Part shown: piece after piece, positions 26,201 to 35,573 of the stretch | How positions within the stretch are numbered: the first letter of the stretch is position 1 | How the letters are laid out: the number at the start of each line of letters is the position of its first letter | Assembly: GCF_000429325.1 (NCBI RefSeq) | Contig: NZ_AUBQ01000005.1 | Span: forward strand, 248,001-312,000 | Source of the DNA: Fundidesulfovibrio putealis DSM 16056 | GTDB taxonomy: Bacteria > Desulfobacterota > Desulfovibrionia > Desulfovibrionales > Desulfovibrionaceae | Direction of reading: 5' to 3' | DNA: 64,000 nt | Notes under the pieces: model-generated | Seen by the model: the letters and a program-made list of their open reading frames with translations, nothing else | Database searches by the model: none | What the model was told of the DNA's origin: nothing | Position numbers and translations under genes: made by a program

Positions 26201-26935
26201 TCAGCTTGGGGGCCGCGAATACCCGGCAAGCGCCCTCAATCCCTCGTACACTCCTGGCAGGCCGGAGAGCAGCCCGTAAAGGCCCAGCGCCGAGAGCCCC
26301 CCGGAGAGCCCCGCCCCGTGGGCCGCGTCGACATGGGCGTGCGCCCCCTCCCAGATCTCCCACGCGCCGCCGCACAGCATGAGCGCCCCGGCGACGGCCT
26401 GCACGCCGGGGTTTTTCACGGCGCGGTCCAGCCAGAAGGGCAGGGGAAAACGCTCCGGCAGGGCCGCGCGCTCGCGGTCGATGCGTTTCGCGCCCTTGTA
26501 CAGGGCCAGAAACGCGTTCAGCGCCGGAGCCAGACCGAAGGCCACGGCCCCGGAGGCGCTGCCCAGCAGGGGCAGGGCGCGCCCGGACACGGCGATGTCC
26601 ACCAGGTCCGCCGCTCCGGCCCCCATCAGGATGAGGCCCATGGCCAGGTCCACGGCGTGGGAGTGGGTCATGCGGTCCAGGACGTTAAGGGCCGGGCGCA
26701 GGGTGACGCCCTGGAAGGCCTTGTCCGCGATCTCCAGGCCCAGGAACATGCCCGGCAGCGACCGCAGGACCAGCGCCGCGCCCAGTGTGGCCGCAGCGTG
26801 GGGCATCATGGAGCCGGTGTTGGGCATGCGCACCAGGATCACGTCGCGGATCTCCATGAGGCCCGCAGCCAGGAGGACCAGGCCCACGGCCAGTTCCGCA
26901 CAGGGAGAGTCGAGCAGGCGACGCAATGTGTTCAT
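26201..26935 (-). CDS. Membrane protein with three internal repeats
   Basis: A 244-residue protein of unknown function built from three related ~65-residue units. They begin near residues 9 (CAELAVGLVLLAAGLMEIRD), 89 (HAVDLAMGLILMGAGAADLV) and 172 (VQAVAGALMLCGGAWEIWE), and each ends in an alternating hydrophobic/Gly segment before a charged stretch (ADKAF, GAKRID, LRALA). Each unit has two hydrophobic helices. No family was recognised. The start at 26935 is preferred over an upstream extension that has no hydrophobic or conserved content. Confidence 0.65.
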   Translation of the reverse strand: MNTLRRLLDSPCAELAVGLVLLAAGLMEIRDVILVRMPNTGSMMPHAAATLGAALVLRSLPGMFLGLEIADKAFQGVTLRPALNVLDRMTHSHAVDLAMGLILMGAGAADLVDIAVSGRALPLLGSASGAVAFGLAPALNAFLALYKGAKRIDRERAALPERFPLPFWLDRAVKNPGVQAVAGALMLCGGAWEIWEGAHAHVDAAHGAGLSGGLSALGLYGLLSGLPGVYEGLRALAGYSRPPS

Positions 26936-27159
26936 GGGTGTGTCTTGGCGGCCGGGGCGGACCCACGGTTTTACGGTTGTGGAGAGGCGAGGGCCTTTCT
27001 GCACCGGGACGCCGCAAGAGCGCAAGACGTTCGAAAGCGCGCTCTACATTTTTGTAGGACTTTGTTCCAATTGTTCACATGCTCCTCTTGCCTGACTTCG
27101 GTCAGTGGAGTATGAAATTGTCACGACTTGAAGTCTGTAGCATTCAGCCGGAGTATGTC

Positions 27160-28014
27160 ATGCAACGTCCCAGGCCCGCAGCCACCGCCCTCCGTTTGCG
27201 TTCCGCAACAGTGTCGGCAGTGCTGCTGGCGATGCTGGCGTGCGCTCCGCTTTCGGCTCGGGCCGACGGGCTGAGGCTCGGCGGTACCGGCTCCGGCACG
27301 GTGCTCCTGAGGGTGCTCGCCGAAGAGTACTGCGCTGCGCATCCTGCCGAGCAGGTGGACGTCCTGCCCTTCTCGCTGGGAACGGGCGGAGGCGCTCGCG
27401 CCCTGGCCGCAGGCAAGATCGACCTCGCGATCCTCGGGCGTCCTCTGGCGGACGACGAGAAGCAGGAGGGCTTGCGGGTGTCCGCCTGGGCGCGCACGCC
27501 GCTGGTGCTGGCCACATCCGACGGAGAGCTGGCGGGCGGCCTGAGCGTCGCCCTGCTGGTGGACATCCTCAGGATGCGGCGCACCACCTGGGACGACGGG
27601 TCGAGAATACGCCTGGTGCTGCGCATTCCCCAGGAAACCGACACCATGCTCCTGGCCGGCCTCTCCCCGGAGCTGAAGCGGGCCCTGGACGCCTATCTTT
27701 CGAGCCCTGGCGCGGTGGTGGCGGACACGGACGTGGACGCCATCGATCTGTTGGCCCGCACGCCCGGATCGCTCGGGACCACCACGCTGGGTCTGGCCGC
27801 GCTGCGGGGCAGCCACATTTCTCCCTTGTCTTTCGAGGGCGTGACGCCAAGCCTGAAGACCCTGGCCGAGGGGAGCTACCCGCTGGCCAAGGAGCTCTAT
27901 CTGATGGCCGGGGACAAGCCGTCCCCCCAGCTCGCCCGCTTCACGGCCTGGCTGGTTTCCCCCGCAGTGGCGCAGCGCCTGCGGGAGCTTGAGCACGAGC
28001 CACTCTTTCCATGA
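27160..28014 (+). CDS. Periplasmic substrate-binding protein, PstS-like
   Basis: About 284 residues. An N-terminal signal peptide (SATVSAVLLAMLACAPLSARA) leads into LRLGGTGSGTVLLRVLAEEY, and the downstream LGTGGGARALAAGKIDLAILGRP matches phosphate-type (PstS/PBP) binding proteins. No permease or ATPase gene is adjacent. Instead the ATGA stop overlap couples it to a sensor kinase, suggesting it supplies ligand information to the kinase. The ATG at 27160 is used because CCGGAG precedes it; ATGs at 27112 and 27079 are alternatives. Confidence 0.78.
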   Translation: MQRPRPAATALRLRSATVSAVLLAMLACAPLSARADGLRLGGTGSGTVLLRVLAEEYCAAHPAEQVDVLPFSLGTGGGARALAAGKIDLAILGRPLADDEKQEGLRVSAWARTPLVLATSDGELAGGLSVALLVDILRMRRTTWDDGSRIRLVLRIPQETDTMLLAGLSPELKRALDAYLSSPGAVVADTDVDAIDLLARTPGSLGTTTLGLAALRGSHISPLSFEGVTPSLKTLAEGSYPLAKELYLMAGDKPSPQLARFTAWLVSPAVAQRLRELEHEPLFP

Positions 28015-29684
28015 ACGCCATCCCGCCGATCAGCTACGCCGGTCTGCCGCGAATCATCGCGCTGTACGTGTTCGTGTTCATGGCCGTGGCCCCGCCCCTG
28101 GCGGTCTGGTACATTGAAAGCGAACGGAGCGTGCAGTCCCTGGAGACCGAGGCGCGGATACTGTCCGTGACCGTGTCGCGGGTGATCGCCCGCAATCCCG
28201 GATACTGGAACCTCATCCCGGAGCGGCTGGCCTACGTCATCCGCGACGTCATGCCGCCGGGTCGCCATCTCGACATCTCCGACGAGTCCCGAACCACCGT
28301 CCTGAGCGTGGGGGAGCCGCCCGGCGCGCCCGTCATCAGCTGTTCGCAGCGCCTGTTCGACCGCGACGAGGTGGTGGGCACACTCACTCTTCGCGGGACC
28401 CTGCGCGATGTGCTGGTGGACACGGTGGTCACGGCGGTGTTGTCCCTGGTGTTCTCGCTTGGCACGACCATCGTGCTGTGGCGCAGGGTACTGCTGGTCA
28501 TGCGCGAGGCGGCGCTCCACGTGCAGCAGAGCCGCGAACGCTTCCAGCGCCTGACGGAACTCTCCAACGACGGCTACTGGACCATGGACGCGGGGCTGCG
28601 TTTCACGGCCCTGTCCGGCGGCATGGAACGGATCGGGCTCGGCATGGACGCGGCGGGCGGCAGGCAGCTTCAGGAGATCCCCTTCTCGGGCAACCCGGCG
28701 CCGCTTGCGCGCCTGTGCGAGGCGCTCCGCAGCCGCGCGGTGTTCCAGCACGAGCCGCTGTGCCTGGACGCCGCCGGGCAGATCCACTGGATTCTGCTGA
28801 GCGGGGAACCCCTGTACGACCATGCGGGCGTTTTCCTGGGCTACCACGGCACGGCCACGGACGTCTCCGAGCGCATCCGCATGCAGGACGCGCTGGTGCA
28901 GTCAGAAAAACTGGCCAGCGTGGGCCAGCTCGCGGCGGGCATGGCCCATGAGATCAACAACCCCCTGGGCGGCATCCTGCAAAGCGTCCAGGTGATTCAG
29001 CGAAGGCTCGATCCGCAGCGCCAGCCCAACCTGGACGCGGCCCGTGAGGTCGGCTGCGGTATCGATTCGGTCCGGGCGTATCTCGCGCAGCGCCGCATCC
29101 TCGAAATGCTCGACAACATCGACGGCGCAGGCAGAAAGGCCGCAAAGGTGGTGGCCCACCTGCTGGAGTTCAGCCGCAAGAGTTTCGAAAACAGGACGCG
29201 CGAAGACCTGATCAGGATCATGGACGACGCGGTGGCTGTCTGTGGCGTGTGGTCCCTGCAGGGCGGCGGTGATTTCCTGCGCGACGTTGAGATCGTGAAG
29301 GACTACCGGAGCGCAGCCCTCCCTGTGCTCGGCTCCAGGGGGGAACTGGAGCAGGTGCTGGTGATCATCATCAAGAACGCAGCCCAGGCCATGCAGGGAA
29401 AATCCTACGGGGAAAAGCGGCCACGGCTCACCCTGAGGGCCTTCGAGCGTGAGGGCAGCGCCTTCCTGGAGATAGAGGACAACGGGCCGGGAATGGACGC
29501 GGCAGTGCGAAAACACGTGTTCGACCCGTTCTTCACCACCAAAAGGCCCGGCGAGGGCACGGGCCTGGGGCTGTCCGTGGCGTACTACATCGTCACCAAC
29601 AACCACGAAGGCGGCATGGCCGTGGAGTCCACGCCGGGAGAGGGGACGACGTTCACCGTGCGGATTCCGCTCAGCCCGCAGTAG
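28011..29684 (+). CDS. Membrane sensor histidine kinase
   Basis: A 557-residue kinase. A membrane helix at residues ~14-33, a periplasmic segment to ~140, and a second helix at ~143-162 form the sensor. A PAS-like domain (~180-290) follows, then HisKA with the H-box GMAHEINNPLGG (phosphoacceptor His313) and an HATPase domain with IKNAAQAM (N box), DNGPGM (G1) and GEGTGLGLSVAYY (G2). It overlaps the upstream binding-protein gene by 4 nt. No response regulator is adjacent. Confidence 0.9.
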   Translation: MNAIPPISYAGLPRIIALYVFVFMAVAPPLAVWYIESERSVQSLETEARILSVTVSRVIARNPGYWNLIPERLAYVIRDVMPPGRHLDISDESRTTVLSVGEPPGAPVISCSQRLFDRDEVVGTLTLRGTLRDVLVDTVVTAVLSLVFSLGTTIVLWRRVLLVMREAALHVQQSRERFQRLTELSNDGYWTMDAGLRFTALSGGMERIGLGMDAAGGRQLQEIPFSGNPAPLARLCEALRSRAVFQHEPLCLDAAGQIHWILLSGEPLYDHAGVFLGYHGTATDVSERIRMQDALVQSEKLASVGQLAAGMAHEINNPLGGILQSVQVIQRRLDPQRQPNLDAAREVGCGIDSVRAYLAQRRILEMLDNIDGAGRKAAKVVAHLLEFSRKSFENRTREDLIRIMDDAVAVCGVWSLQGGGDFLRDVEIVKDYRSAALPVLGSRGELEQVLVIIIKNAAQAMQGKSYGEKRPRLTLRAFEREGSAFLEIEDNGPGMDAAVRKHVFDPFFTTKRPGEGTGLGLSVAYYIVTNNHEGGMAVESTPGEGTTFTVRIPLSPQ

Positions 29685-29708
29685 CGGGGGGAACTGTCGA
29701 AAGAGCAA

Positions 29709-29751
29709 ACGCCGGTCCAGGCGGGCGAAGCGCCCCAGCCTGAACCGGCGT
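29709..29751. terminator. Bidirectional terminator hairpin between convergent genes
   Basis: Extended imperfect stem: ACGCCGGT/ACCGGCGT (29709/29744), CAGGC/GCCTG and GGGCG/CGCCC around an AAG loop. It lies between the histidine kinase stop (29684) and the prmA stop (29786). Confidence 0.6.
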
Positions 29752-29785
29752 CGTATCTTCTATGCGGCGTCGCCGCGTCAGCGAA

Positions 29786-30685
29786 CTACACCCAGAACAA
29801 CCCGCTCCATTCCCCTTCGTCGATGCGCTCCGGCTCCGGCATGCCAAGCGCCGTGTAGGCCAGCGCCACGGCAGGGGCCTGGGTGGTCAAAATGCCGGAC
29901 AGGATCAGCGCCCCGCCGGGCTTCAGGTGCTTGGACAGCACCGGGGCCATGTCGATCAGCGGCTGGGCCAGGATGTTGGCCACGATGCAGTCGAAAGTCA
30001 TGTCCGGCGAGAGGCTCTCCAGTCCGCCCACGGCCAGGAGCACCGGGGCGTCCGGCTGTCCGGAGGGGGGCAGGCCGTTCAACTCCAGGTTCTCGGCGGC
30101 GCAGAGCACGGCCTGGGGGTCGATGTCCAGGGCCAGGCCGGTGCAGCCGAGCTTCACAAGGCCAATGGCCAGGATGCCCGAACCCGTGCCCAGGTCCAGA
30201 AAGCTCATGCCCTTTGTCAGGCGTCCCGACTCCACCAGCCGCGCGATGCCGCCCAGGCACAGGGCCGTGGTGGCGTGGTGGCCGGTGCCGAAGGCCATCT
30301 TGGGCTCGATGATGATGGGCTCCAGGCCGTGGTGGTCGGCGTCGGCGAGCCAGGGCGGCACGATCTCGAAGCGCCCGCCGATGTCGATGGGGGTGAAGAA
30401 TTCCTTCCAGGCGGCGGACCAGTCCTGCTGCTCCAGGGATTCCACTGCCAGCGTGGCCATGGGCCACTGGGAGGCGGCGTAGCTGGCGATGATCTCCGCC
30501 AGGGGGGACTGGGGCTCCAGGTAGAAGCGGAAGGTGACGTCGCGGGTGGCGGGGGCGGTGAGCTCTTCCCATCCCTGGAGCGAATTGCCGGACAGCCATG
30601 CGGAGATGTCCTCGCCGATGGTTTCCAGTTTCTCCTCTCCGAGGGTTCCGGGGAGGGTGAGTTCGACTTTCAGAAGCTTTGACAT
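29786..30685 (-). CDS. prmA: Ribosomal protein L11 methyltransferase
   Basis: A 299-residue SAM-dependent methyltransferase. PrmA trimethylates lysines of ribosomal protein L11. Signatures are AFGTGHHATTALCL, the SAM motif FLDLGTGSGILAIG and the catalytic-side VANILAQPLIDMAP, all in PrmA order; the N-terminal ~100 residues are the L11-recognition region. The chosen ATG has AAGGAT 8 nt upstream. It is downstream of argD, separated by a hairpin with a T run. Confidence 0.9.
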   Translation of the reverse strand: MSKLLKVELTLPGTLGEEKLETIGEDISAWLSGNSLQGWEELTAPATRDVTFRFYLEPQSPLAEIIASYAASQWPMATLAVESLEQQDWSAAWKEFFTPIDIGGRFEIVPPWLADADHHGLEPIIIEPKMAFGTGHHATTALCLGGIARLVESGRLTKGMSFLDLGTGSGILAIGLVKLGCTGLALDIDPQAVLCAAENLELNGLPPSGQPDAPVLLAVGGLESLSPDMTFDCIVANILAQPLIDMAPVLSKHLKPGGALILSGILTTQAPAVALAYTALGMPEPERIDEGEWSGLFWV

Positions 30686-30700
30686 GATGCGATCCTTACG

Positions 30701-30728
30701 AAAAGGGCCGGACCCCATGGCCCGGCCC
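30701..30728 (-). terminator. Terminator-like hairpin between argD and prmA
   Basis: Minus-strand stem GGGCCGG/CCGGCCC (30722-30728 with 30705-30711) followed by TTTT (30701-30704). It sits 16 nt before the prmA start, so it may attenuate read-through. Confidence 0.6.
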
Positions 30729-30752
30729 CGGCGTTGATGTATTGTCAGGCGT

Positions 30753-31988
30753 TTAGACGTTGCCCAGCACGTCGCCCAAGGCCCTGGCGAAGCGCTCCAG
30801 GTCCTTTTGCTCGATGACCAGCGGCGGCAAAAGGCGCAGCACGTTGCCCTGGGTCAGGTTCAGGATGAAGCCCAGCCTGATGAGCTCCTCCCACACCTTC
30901 TGTTCTTTCCCGGATACGTCCTGCCCAAGCTCGACACCGATCATGAGCCCCAGGCCGCGCACCTGTGCGATCTTTCCGGGCATGGCCGCGGCCAGGTCCT
31001 CGAACAGGGCCATGGCGAAGTCGCCCATGCGCGCGGCCCGTTCGGCCAGCCGGTCGCGCGTCATGATCTCCAGGGTCTTGGTGGCGGCTGCGGCCACCAC
31101 GGGGCCGCCCCCGAAGGTTGTGGCGTGGCTGCCCGGCTGGAATCCGGCGGAGACCGCTTCGGTGGCCATGATGGCCCCCATGGGCAGGCCGTTGGCCAGG
31201 GCCTTGGCCACGCTGACCACGTCGGGCGTAAGCCCGTAGTGCTGGTGCGCCCACCATTTGCCGGTGCGGCACAGCCCGGTCTGGATTTCGTCCACCATGA
31301 ACAGGACCCCCTGCTCGCGGCACAGGGCCTGGACGCCTTTCAGGTACTCTTCGGGGAAGGGTTTCACGCCGCCCTCGCCCTGGATGATCTCCAGGAGCAC
31401 GGCGGCGGTCTTTCCGGTCATGGCGGCCTTCAGGGCCTCCAGGTCGCCCGAGGGCACGGTGACGAAGCCTTCGGGCAGGGGGTGGAAGCCCTCCTTGACC
31501 TTGTCCTGGCCGGTGGCGGTCAGGGTGGCCAGGGTGCGCCCATGGAAGGAGTTGGTCAGGGTGATGACCTCGTGGCGCTCTTCGCCCCGGACCACGTGCA
31601 TGTAGCGCCGGGCCAGCTTGATGGCGGCCTCGTTGGCTTCCGCGCCGGAGTTGCAGAAGAAGACGCGCCCGGTCCGACCGCTTTGGCCGTCAGCCTGGGG
31701 CCAGGTGGCCAGCAGGGCCTCGGCCAAGTCCACCTGGGGCTCCTGGAAGAAGAGGTTGGACACGTGCACCAGCTCGCCCGCCTGTTTGGCGATGGCTGCG
31801 GTGACCTCGGGGTGGGAGTGGCCCAGGTTGGCCACGGCGATGCCCGCCAGCAGGTCCAGGTATTCGCGTCCGTCCAGATCGAAGAGGGTGCAGGCCTTGC
31901 CCCGGTCCAGGGCCAGGGGGTAGCGGCCGTATGTATTCATGACGGACTTCATGGTCCGGTCTTTCAAGGCTTCGAATTTCTCGCTCAT
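30753..31988 (-). CDS. argD: Acetylornithine aminotransferase
   Basis: A 411-residue class III PLP aminotransferase. ArgD converts N-acetylglutamate semialdehyde to N-acetylornithine in arginine synthesis, and often also acts on succinyldiaminopimelate. Key stretches: FCNSGAEANEAAIKLAR, SFHGRT, VLLEIIQGEGGV, MVDEIQTGLCRTG (PLP-ring aspartate) and SVAKALANGLP with the Schiff-base lysine. Length is standard. It is downstream of dut on the same strand with a tagged hairpin between them. Confidence 0.9.
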   Translation of the reverse strand: MSEKFEALKDRTMKSVMNTYGRYPLALDRGKACTLFDLDGREYLDLLAGIAVANLGHSHPEVTAAIAKQAGELVHVSNLFFQEPQVDLAEALLATWPQADGQSGRTGRVFFCNSGAEANEAAIKLARRYMHVVRGEERHEVITLTNSFHGRTLATLTATGQDKVKEGFHPLPEGFVTVPSGDLEALKAAMTGKTAAVLLEIIQGEGGVKPFPEEYLKGVQALCREQGVLFMVDEIQTGLCRTGKWWAHQHYGLTPDVVSVAKALANGLPMGAIMATEAVSAGFQPGSHATTFGGGPVVAAAATKTLEIMTRDRLAERAARMGDFAMALFEDLAAAMPGKIAQVRGLGLMIGVELGQDVSGKEQKVWEELIRLGFILNLTQGNVLRLLPPLVIEQKDLERFARALGDVLGNV

Positions 31989-32042
31989 TTCATCCTCTCA
32001 AATACAGTTACGCCATTGCGGCGCAACGGTCCCGTTACATTC

Positions 32043-32093
32043 GCGTAGCTATAGGGGATTCCAAAGGGACTTGTCCCTTTGGCCGCCGGAGGC
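32043..32093 (-). repeat. Tagged hairpin repeat (family 1, copy D)
   Basis: Minus-strand sense: tag GCCTCCGGCGG, stem CCAAAGGGAC/GTCCCTTTGG (32061-32082), AATCC, then TAGCTACGC. It begins 42 nt after the dut stop codon. Confidence 0.8.
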
Positions 32094-32134
32094 TTTCTTC
32101 CGTCGGCCCTGTCCGGCTCACTGCGGATTCGCGC

Positions 32135-32638
32135 CTACACCTTGCCGGTGTGGCCGAAGCCGCCGCCACCTCGGCAGGTTTCGCCCAATTCGTCCACCAC
32201 ATCCAACCGGGCCTGCCGGAAAGGCATGACGACGAGCTGGGCAATACGCTCTCCCCGCGCGACGGTCTTGTGAGTTTCTGAGGTGTTCAGGAGCCACACC
32301 ACGATCTCGCCCCGGTAGTCCGGGTCGATGACGCCCACGCCCTGGGCCACGGTGAGGCCGTGCTTGGCCCCGAGGCCGGAGCGCGAATACACGAACCCGG
32401 CCAGCCCCGGTTCGCAGATCTCGATGGCAAGCCCGGTGCTGAAGGCGTGGCGCGCGCCGGGCGCGATGTCCACGGAGGGCTCGTCCATGGCGGCGCGCAG
32501 GTCGATGCCAGCCGAGCCTGGGGTGGCCTGCTCCAGGGGGAATTCCTGCCAGACGGGATGGAGGTGTTTCACCTTCATGCGCACCGGCGGGGATATGGGG
32601 GCGCTGGGGGCGTAAAAACTGGAATCTGTGAGGCTCAC
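32135..32638 (-). CDS. dut: dUTP pyrophosphatase
   Basis: A 167-residue trimeric dUTPase that hydrolyses dUTP to dUMP, limiting uracil in DNA. The five family motifs are visible: GSAGIDLRA, SRSGLGAKHGL, GVIDPDYRGEI, RGERIAQLV and the flexible C-terminal GGGGFGHTG. A GTG start is used because AAGGAG lies 6 nt before it. Confidence 0.95.
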   Translation of the reverse strand: MSLTDSSFYAPSAPISPPVRMKVKHLHPVWQEFPLEQATPGSAGIDLRAAMDEPSVDIAPGARHAFSTGLAIEICEPGLAGFVYSRSGLGAKHGLTVAQGVGVIDPDYRGEIVVWLLNTSETHKTVARGERIAQLVVMPFRQARLDVVDELGETCRGGGGFGHTGKV

Positions 32639-32799
32639 GGCTGCTCCTTGAAGACGAAGGCGTCAGGTTCCAGTAGCGTTTTTGCCCGCAGGGCAAAAGG
32701 AAAAAATCTCAGGCATTCGCGAACGGTTTTGGATTCCTTGCCATTTCCGTCGAGGACTGGCATGGTGTCCACGCTGAAACTCTTTCATAAGGAACGCCC

Positions 32800-35373
32800 A
32801 TGCAGCCCTTACGCGTCTACAGCGTCGTGCCCAAATTGCCTCCCAAGCTGAAGCCCCTGTGGGAGCTGGCATACAACTGCTGGTTCTCCTGGAACAACGA
32901 GATAACCGAGCTGTTCGCCCAGGTGGATCAGAAGCTCTGGCGCGAGTGCGAGAACAACCCCGTGGCGTTTCTCAACAGGCTGCCCCAGCGCACCCTGGAG
33001 ACCCTGGCCGGGGACCAGTTCTTCCAGGACCGCCTGAACGAACTTCGCAGGAACCTGGAGCACTACCTCTCCAAGACCGCCACCTCCATCCCCTTCCCGG
33101 AAGGCGACAACTCCGAGCCGGTGATAGCGTATTTCAGCCTGGAGTACGGCGTATCCAAGGCGCTGCCCATCTATTCGGGGGGCCTGGGCATCCTGGCGGG
33201 CGACCACCTGAAGTCCGCGAGCGACCTGTCGCTGCCCCTGGTGGCCATCGGCATCGCCTACCAGCAGGGCTACTTCCGCCAGTACCTGACGCCCGACGGC
33301 TGGCAGCAGGAGCGCTACCCCATCTACGACTTCGAGCAGATGCCCATGACCCCGGCCCTGGACGCCGAGGGCAAGCGCATGCTGGTGGCCGTGGACCTGA
33401 AGGGCGACCGCATCTTCGCCCAGGTCTGGAAGGTGGCGGTGGGGCGCATCAGCCTGTTCCTTTTGGACACCAACATCGCGGAGAACCAGCCCCAGTTCAA
33501 GCAGATCACCACGCGCCTGTACGGCGGCAACCTGGAGATGCGCCTGTGGCAGGAGATTCTGCTTGGCATCGGCGGCATCAAGGTGCTGGACATGCTGGGC
33601 TACAAGCCCAAGGTGATTCACATGAACGAGGGGCACTCGGCCTTCGCGGGCCTGGAGCGCATCCGCCGTTTCATGGAAGACTCCAAGCTGACCTTCGAGG
33701 CCGCCGCCGAGTTGGTGGCCTCCTCATCGATCTTCACCACGCACACCCCGGTCCCGGCGGGCAACGACCGCTTCCCGCCGGACCTCATGCAGCCCTATTT
33801 CGAGGATTACGCCCGCAAGCTCGGCCTGGCCTGGAAGGTGTTCCTGGCCCTTGGCCGCGAAGACCCCAGGAACGACGCCGAACCCTTCTGCATGACCGTG
33901 CTGGCGCTGCGGCTCTCGCGCATCAGCAACGGCGTGTCGCAGCTGCACGGCTACGTGTCGCGCAACATGTGGAAGCGCGTCTGGCCCCAGTATCCCGTGG
34001 AGGACGTGCCCATCGGCGCGGTCACCAACGGGGTGCACGCGCCCTCCTGGGTGGCCCCGGACATGGCCGTGCTGTTCGACCGCTACATGGGCTCCAACTG
34101 GCGGGAAGATCCGGATTGCGCCCGCGTTTTCGAGCAGACCGAGGCCATCTCCGACTCCGAGCTGTGGCGCACCCATGAGCGCCTGCGCGAGCGGCTGGTG
34201 GACTACGTCCGCCGCAAGCTCCACGACCAGCTCCTGGCGCGCGGCGCCAAGCGCAAGGAGCTCCAGATGGCCGAGGAGGTCCTGGACCCCCAGGCCCTGA
34301 CCATTGGCTTCGGACGCCGCTTCGCGACGTACAAGCGGGCCACGCTGATTCTTTCGGACCAGGAACGCCTGATCAAGATCCTGTCCGAGTCGCCGCGCCC
34401 GGTGCAGTTCATCTTCGCGGGCAAGGCCCACCCCCAGGACAACGAGGGCAAGAAGCTCATCCAGCAGCTGGTTCAGCTGTGCGAAACCCCGGAGTGCCGC
34501 TACAGCATGGTCTTCCTGGAAGACTACGACATGGAGGTCGCCTCCTACATGTACCAGGGCTGCGACGTGTGGATGAACACCCCGCGCCGCCCGCTGGAAG
34601 CCTGCGGCACCTCTGGCATGAAGGCCATGATGAACGGCGTGCTGAACTTCTCCACGCTGGACGGCTGGTGGGCGGAAGCCTGGAAGCCCGACAACTCGCT
34701 TGGCTACGCCATCGGCCTTGGCGAGGACTACGAGGACGCCCAGTACCAGGACTTCGTGGAATCCCAGACGCTCTACAACGTGCTGGAGAATGAAATCATC
34801 CCCACCTTCTACGACCGGGGACACGGCAACCTGCCGCGCACCTGGATCAGGCGCATGAAGGACTCCCTGAAGACGCTCGGGCCGGTGTTCTCCTCCCACC
34901 GCATGGTGGAGGACTACGCCAAGGTGGCCTACGGCCCGGCCATCGAGAACTACAACAGGCTGGTCAAGAAGGACTTCGCCGCCGCCAAGGACCTGGCCCA
35001 GTGGCGCATGGACATGATGACCAAGTGGTCCAGCCTGAACATCCGCAACGTCAAGGCCACGGAGCCGCAGCAGGTGTTCGTGGGCGAGCCCATCGTCATC
35101 ACCGCCGAGATCAGCCTGAACGGCATCAGGCCCCAGGACGTGCGGGTGGAGGTGTACTCCGGCCCGGTGGACTTCGAAGGCAAGTTCACCCAGCGCCTGA
35201 CCACCATCATGCAGCCCGGCGGCAACGTCGAGGACGGCTGGCAGGAATTCAGGGGCGAGGTGATGCCCATCGAGGCCGGACGCTTCGGCTTCACGGTGCG
35301 CATCCTGCCGCATCACCCGCTGCTGCTGGATTCCCACTCGCTTGGCCTCATCAAGTGGGCGGACATGGGCTAG
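32800..35373 (+). CDS. glgP: Alpha-glucan (glycogen) phosphorylase
   Basis: An 857-residue GT35 enzyme that releases glucose-1-phosphate from glycogen or maltodextrin. The N-terminal ~110 residues (WELAYNCWFSWNNE) are the DUF3417 segment typical of the bacterial/archaeal branch. IHMNEGHSAFAGLE, GRRFATYKRA and RPLEACGTSGMKAMMNG (PLP-binding lysine) identify the catalytic core. The C-terminal ~110 residues form a beta-rich extension. It is monocistronic, with its own terminator, and divergent from dut. Confidence 0.93.
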   Translation: MQPLRVYSVVPKLPPKLKPLWELAYNCWFSWNNEITELFAQVDQKLWRECENNPVAFLNRLPQRTLETLAGDQFFQDRLNELRRNLEHYLSKTATSIPFPEGDNSEPVIAYFSLEYGVSKALPIYSGGLGILAGDHLKSASDLSLPLVAIGIAYQQGYFRQYLTPDGWQQERYPIYDFEQMPMTPALDAEGKRMLVAVDLKGDRIFAQVWKVAVGRISLFLLDTNIAENQPQFKQITTRLYGGNLEMRLWQEILLGIGGIKVLDMLGYKPKVIHMNEGHSAFAGLERIRRFMEDSKLTFEAAAELVASSSIFTTHTPVPAGNDRFPPDLMQPYFEDYARKLGLAWKVFLALGREDPRNDAEPFCMTVLALRLSRISNGVSQLHGYVSRNMWKRVWPQYPVEDVPIGAVTNGVHAPSWVAPDMAVLFDRYMGSNWREDPDCARVFEQTEAISDSELWRTHERLRERLVDYVRRKLHDQLLARGAKRKELQMAEEVLDPQALTIGFGRRFATYKRATLILSDQERLIKILSESPRPVQFIFAGKAHPQDNEGKKLIQQLVQLCETPECRYSMVFLEDYDMEVASYMYQGCDVWMNTPRRPLEACGTSGMKAMMNGVLNFSTLDGWWAEAWKPDNSLGYAIGLGEDYEDAQYQDFVESQTLYNVLENEIIPTFYDRGHGNLPRTWIRRMKDSLKTLGPVFSSHRMVEDYAKVAYGPAIENYNRLVKKDFAAAKDLAQWRMDMMTKWSSLNIRNVKATEPQQVFVGEPIVITAEISLNGIRPQDVRVEVYSGPVDFEGKFTQRLTTIMQPGGNVEDGWQEFRGEVMPIEAGRFGFTVRILPHHPLLLDSHSLGLIKWADMG

Positions 35374-35400
35374 GGCGCGTTCGCCCCGGCATGATCATCG

Positions 35401-35431
35401 AGCGGCGGGGTTTCGGCCCCGCCGCTTTTTT
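35401..35431 (+). terminator. Intrinsic terminator of glgP
   Basis: Stem AGCGGCGGGG/CCCCGCCGCT, loop TTTCGG, then TTTTT; 28 nt after the glgP stop. Confidence 0.92.
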
Positions 35432-35573
35432 AAAACTTGCCGTGGGTGAGGCCCAGGATGCCGATCACGATCAGGTAGACGGCCACGATATAGCTCAGGA
35501 GCCTGGGCATGATGAGGATCAGGATTCCGGCCAGCAGGGCGACGATGGGCTGAAGGGCAAAGTTGGTCAGCAT
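35430..35573 (-). CDS. DUF3096-type small membrane protein (47 aa)
   Basis: A short gene found by reading the minus strand. It encodes 47 residues starting MLTNFALQPIVALLAGIL and ending GILGLTHGKF. Two hydrophobic helices are separated by MPRLLSY. The LQPIVAL...ILIMPRLL pattern matches DUF3096, a family of tiny two-helix membrane proteins of unknown role. AAAGGAAC lies before the ATG. Its stop codon overlaps the last bases of the glgP terminator. Confidence 0.8.
   Translation of the reverse strand: MLTNFALQPIVALLAGILILIMPRLLSYIVAVYLIVIGILGLTHGKF

Noticed and set aside
33724-35337. 537-codon minus-strand open frame opposite glgP
   Set aside because: Shadow of the phosphorylase gene, low complexity and no recognised domain.
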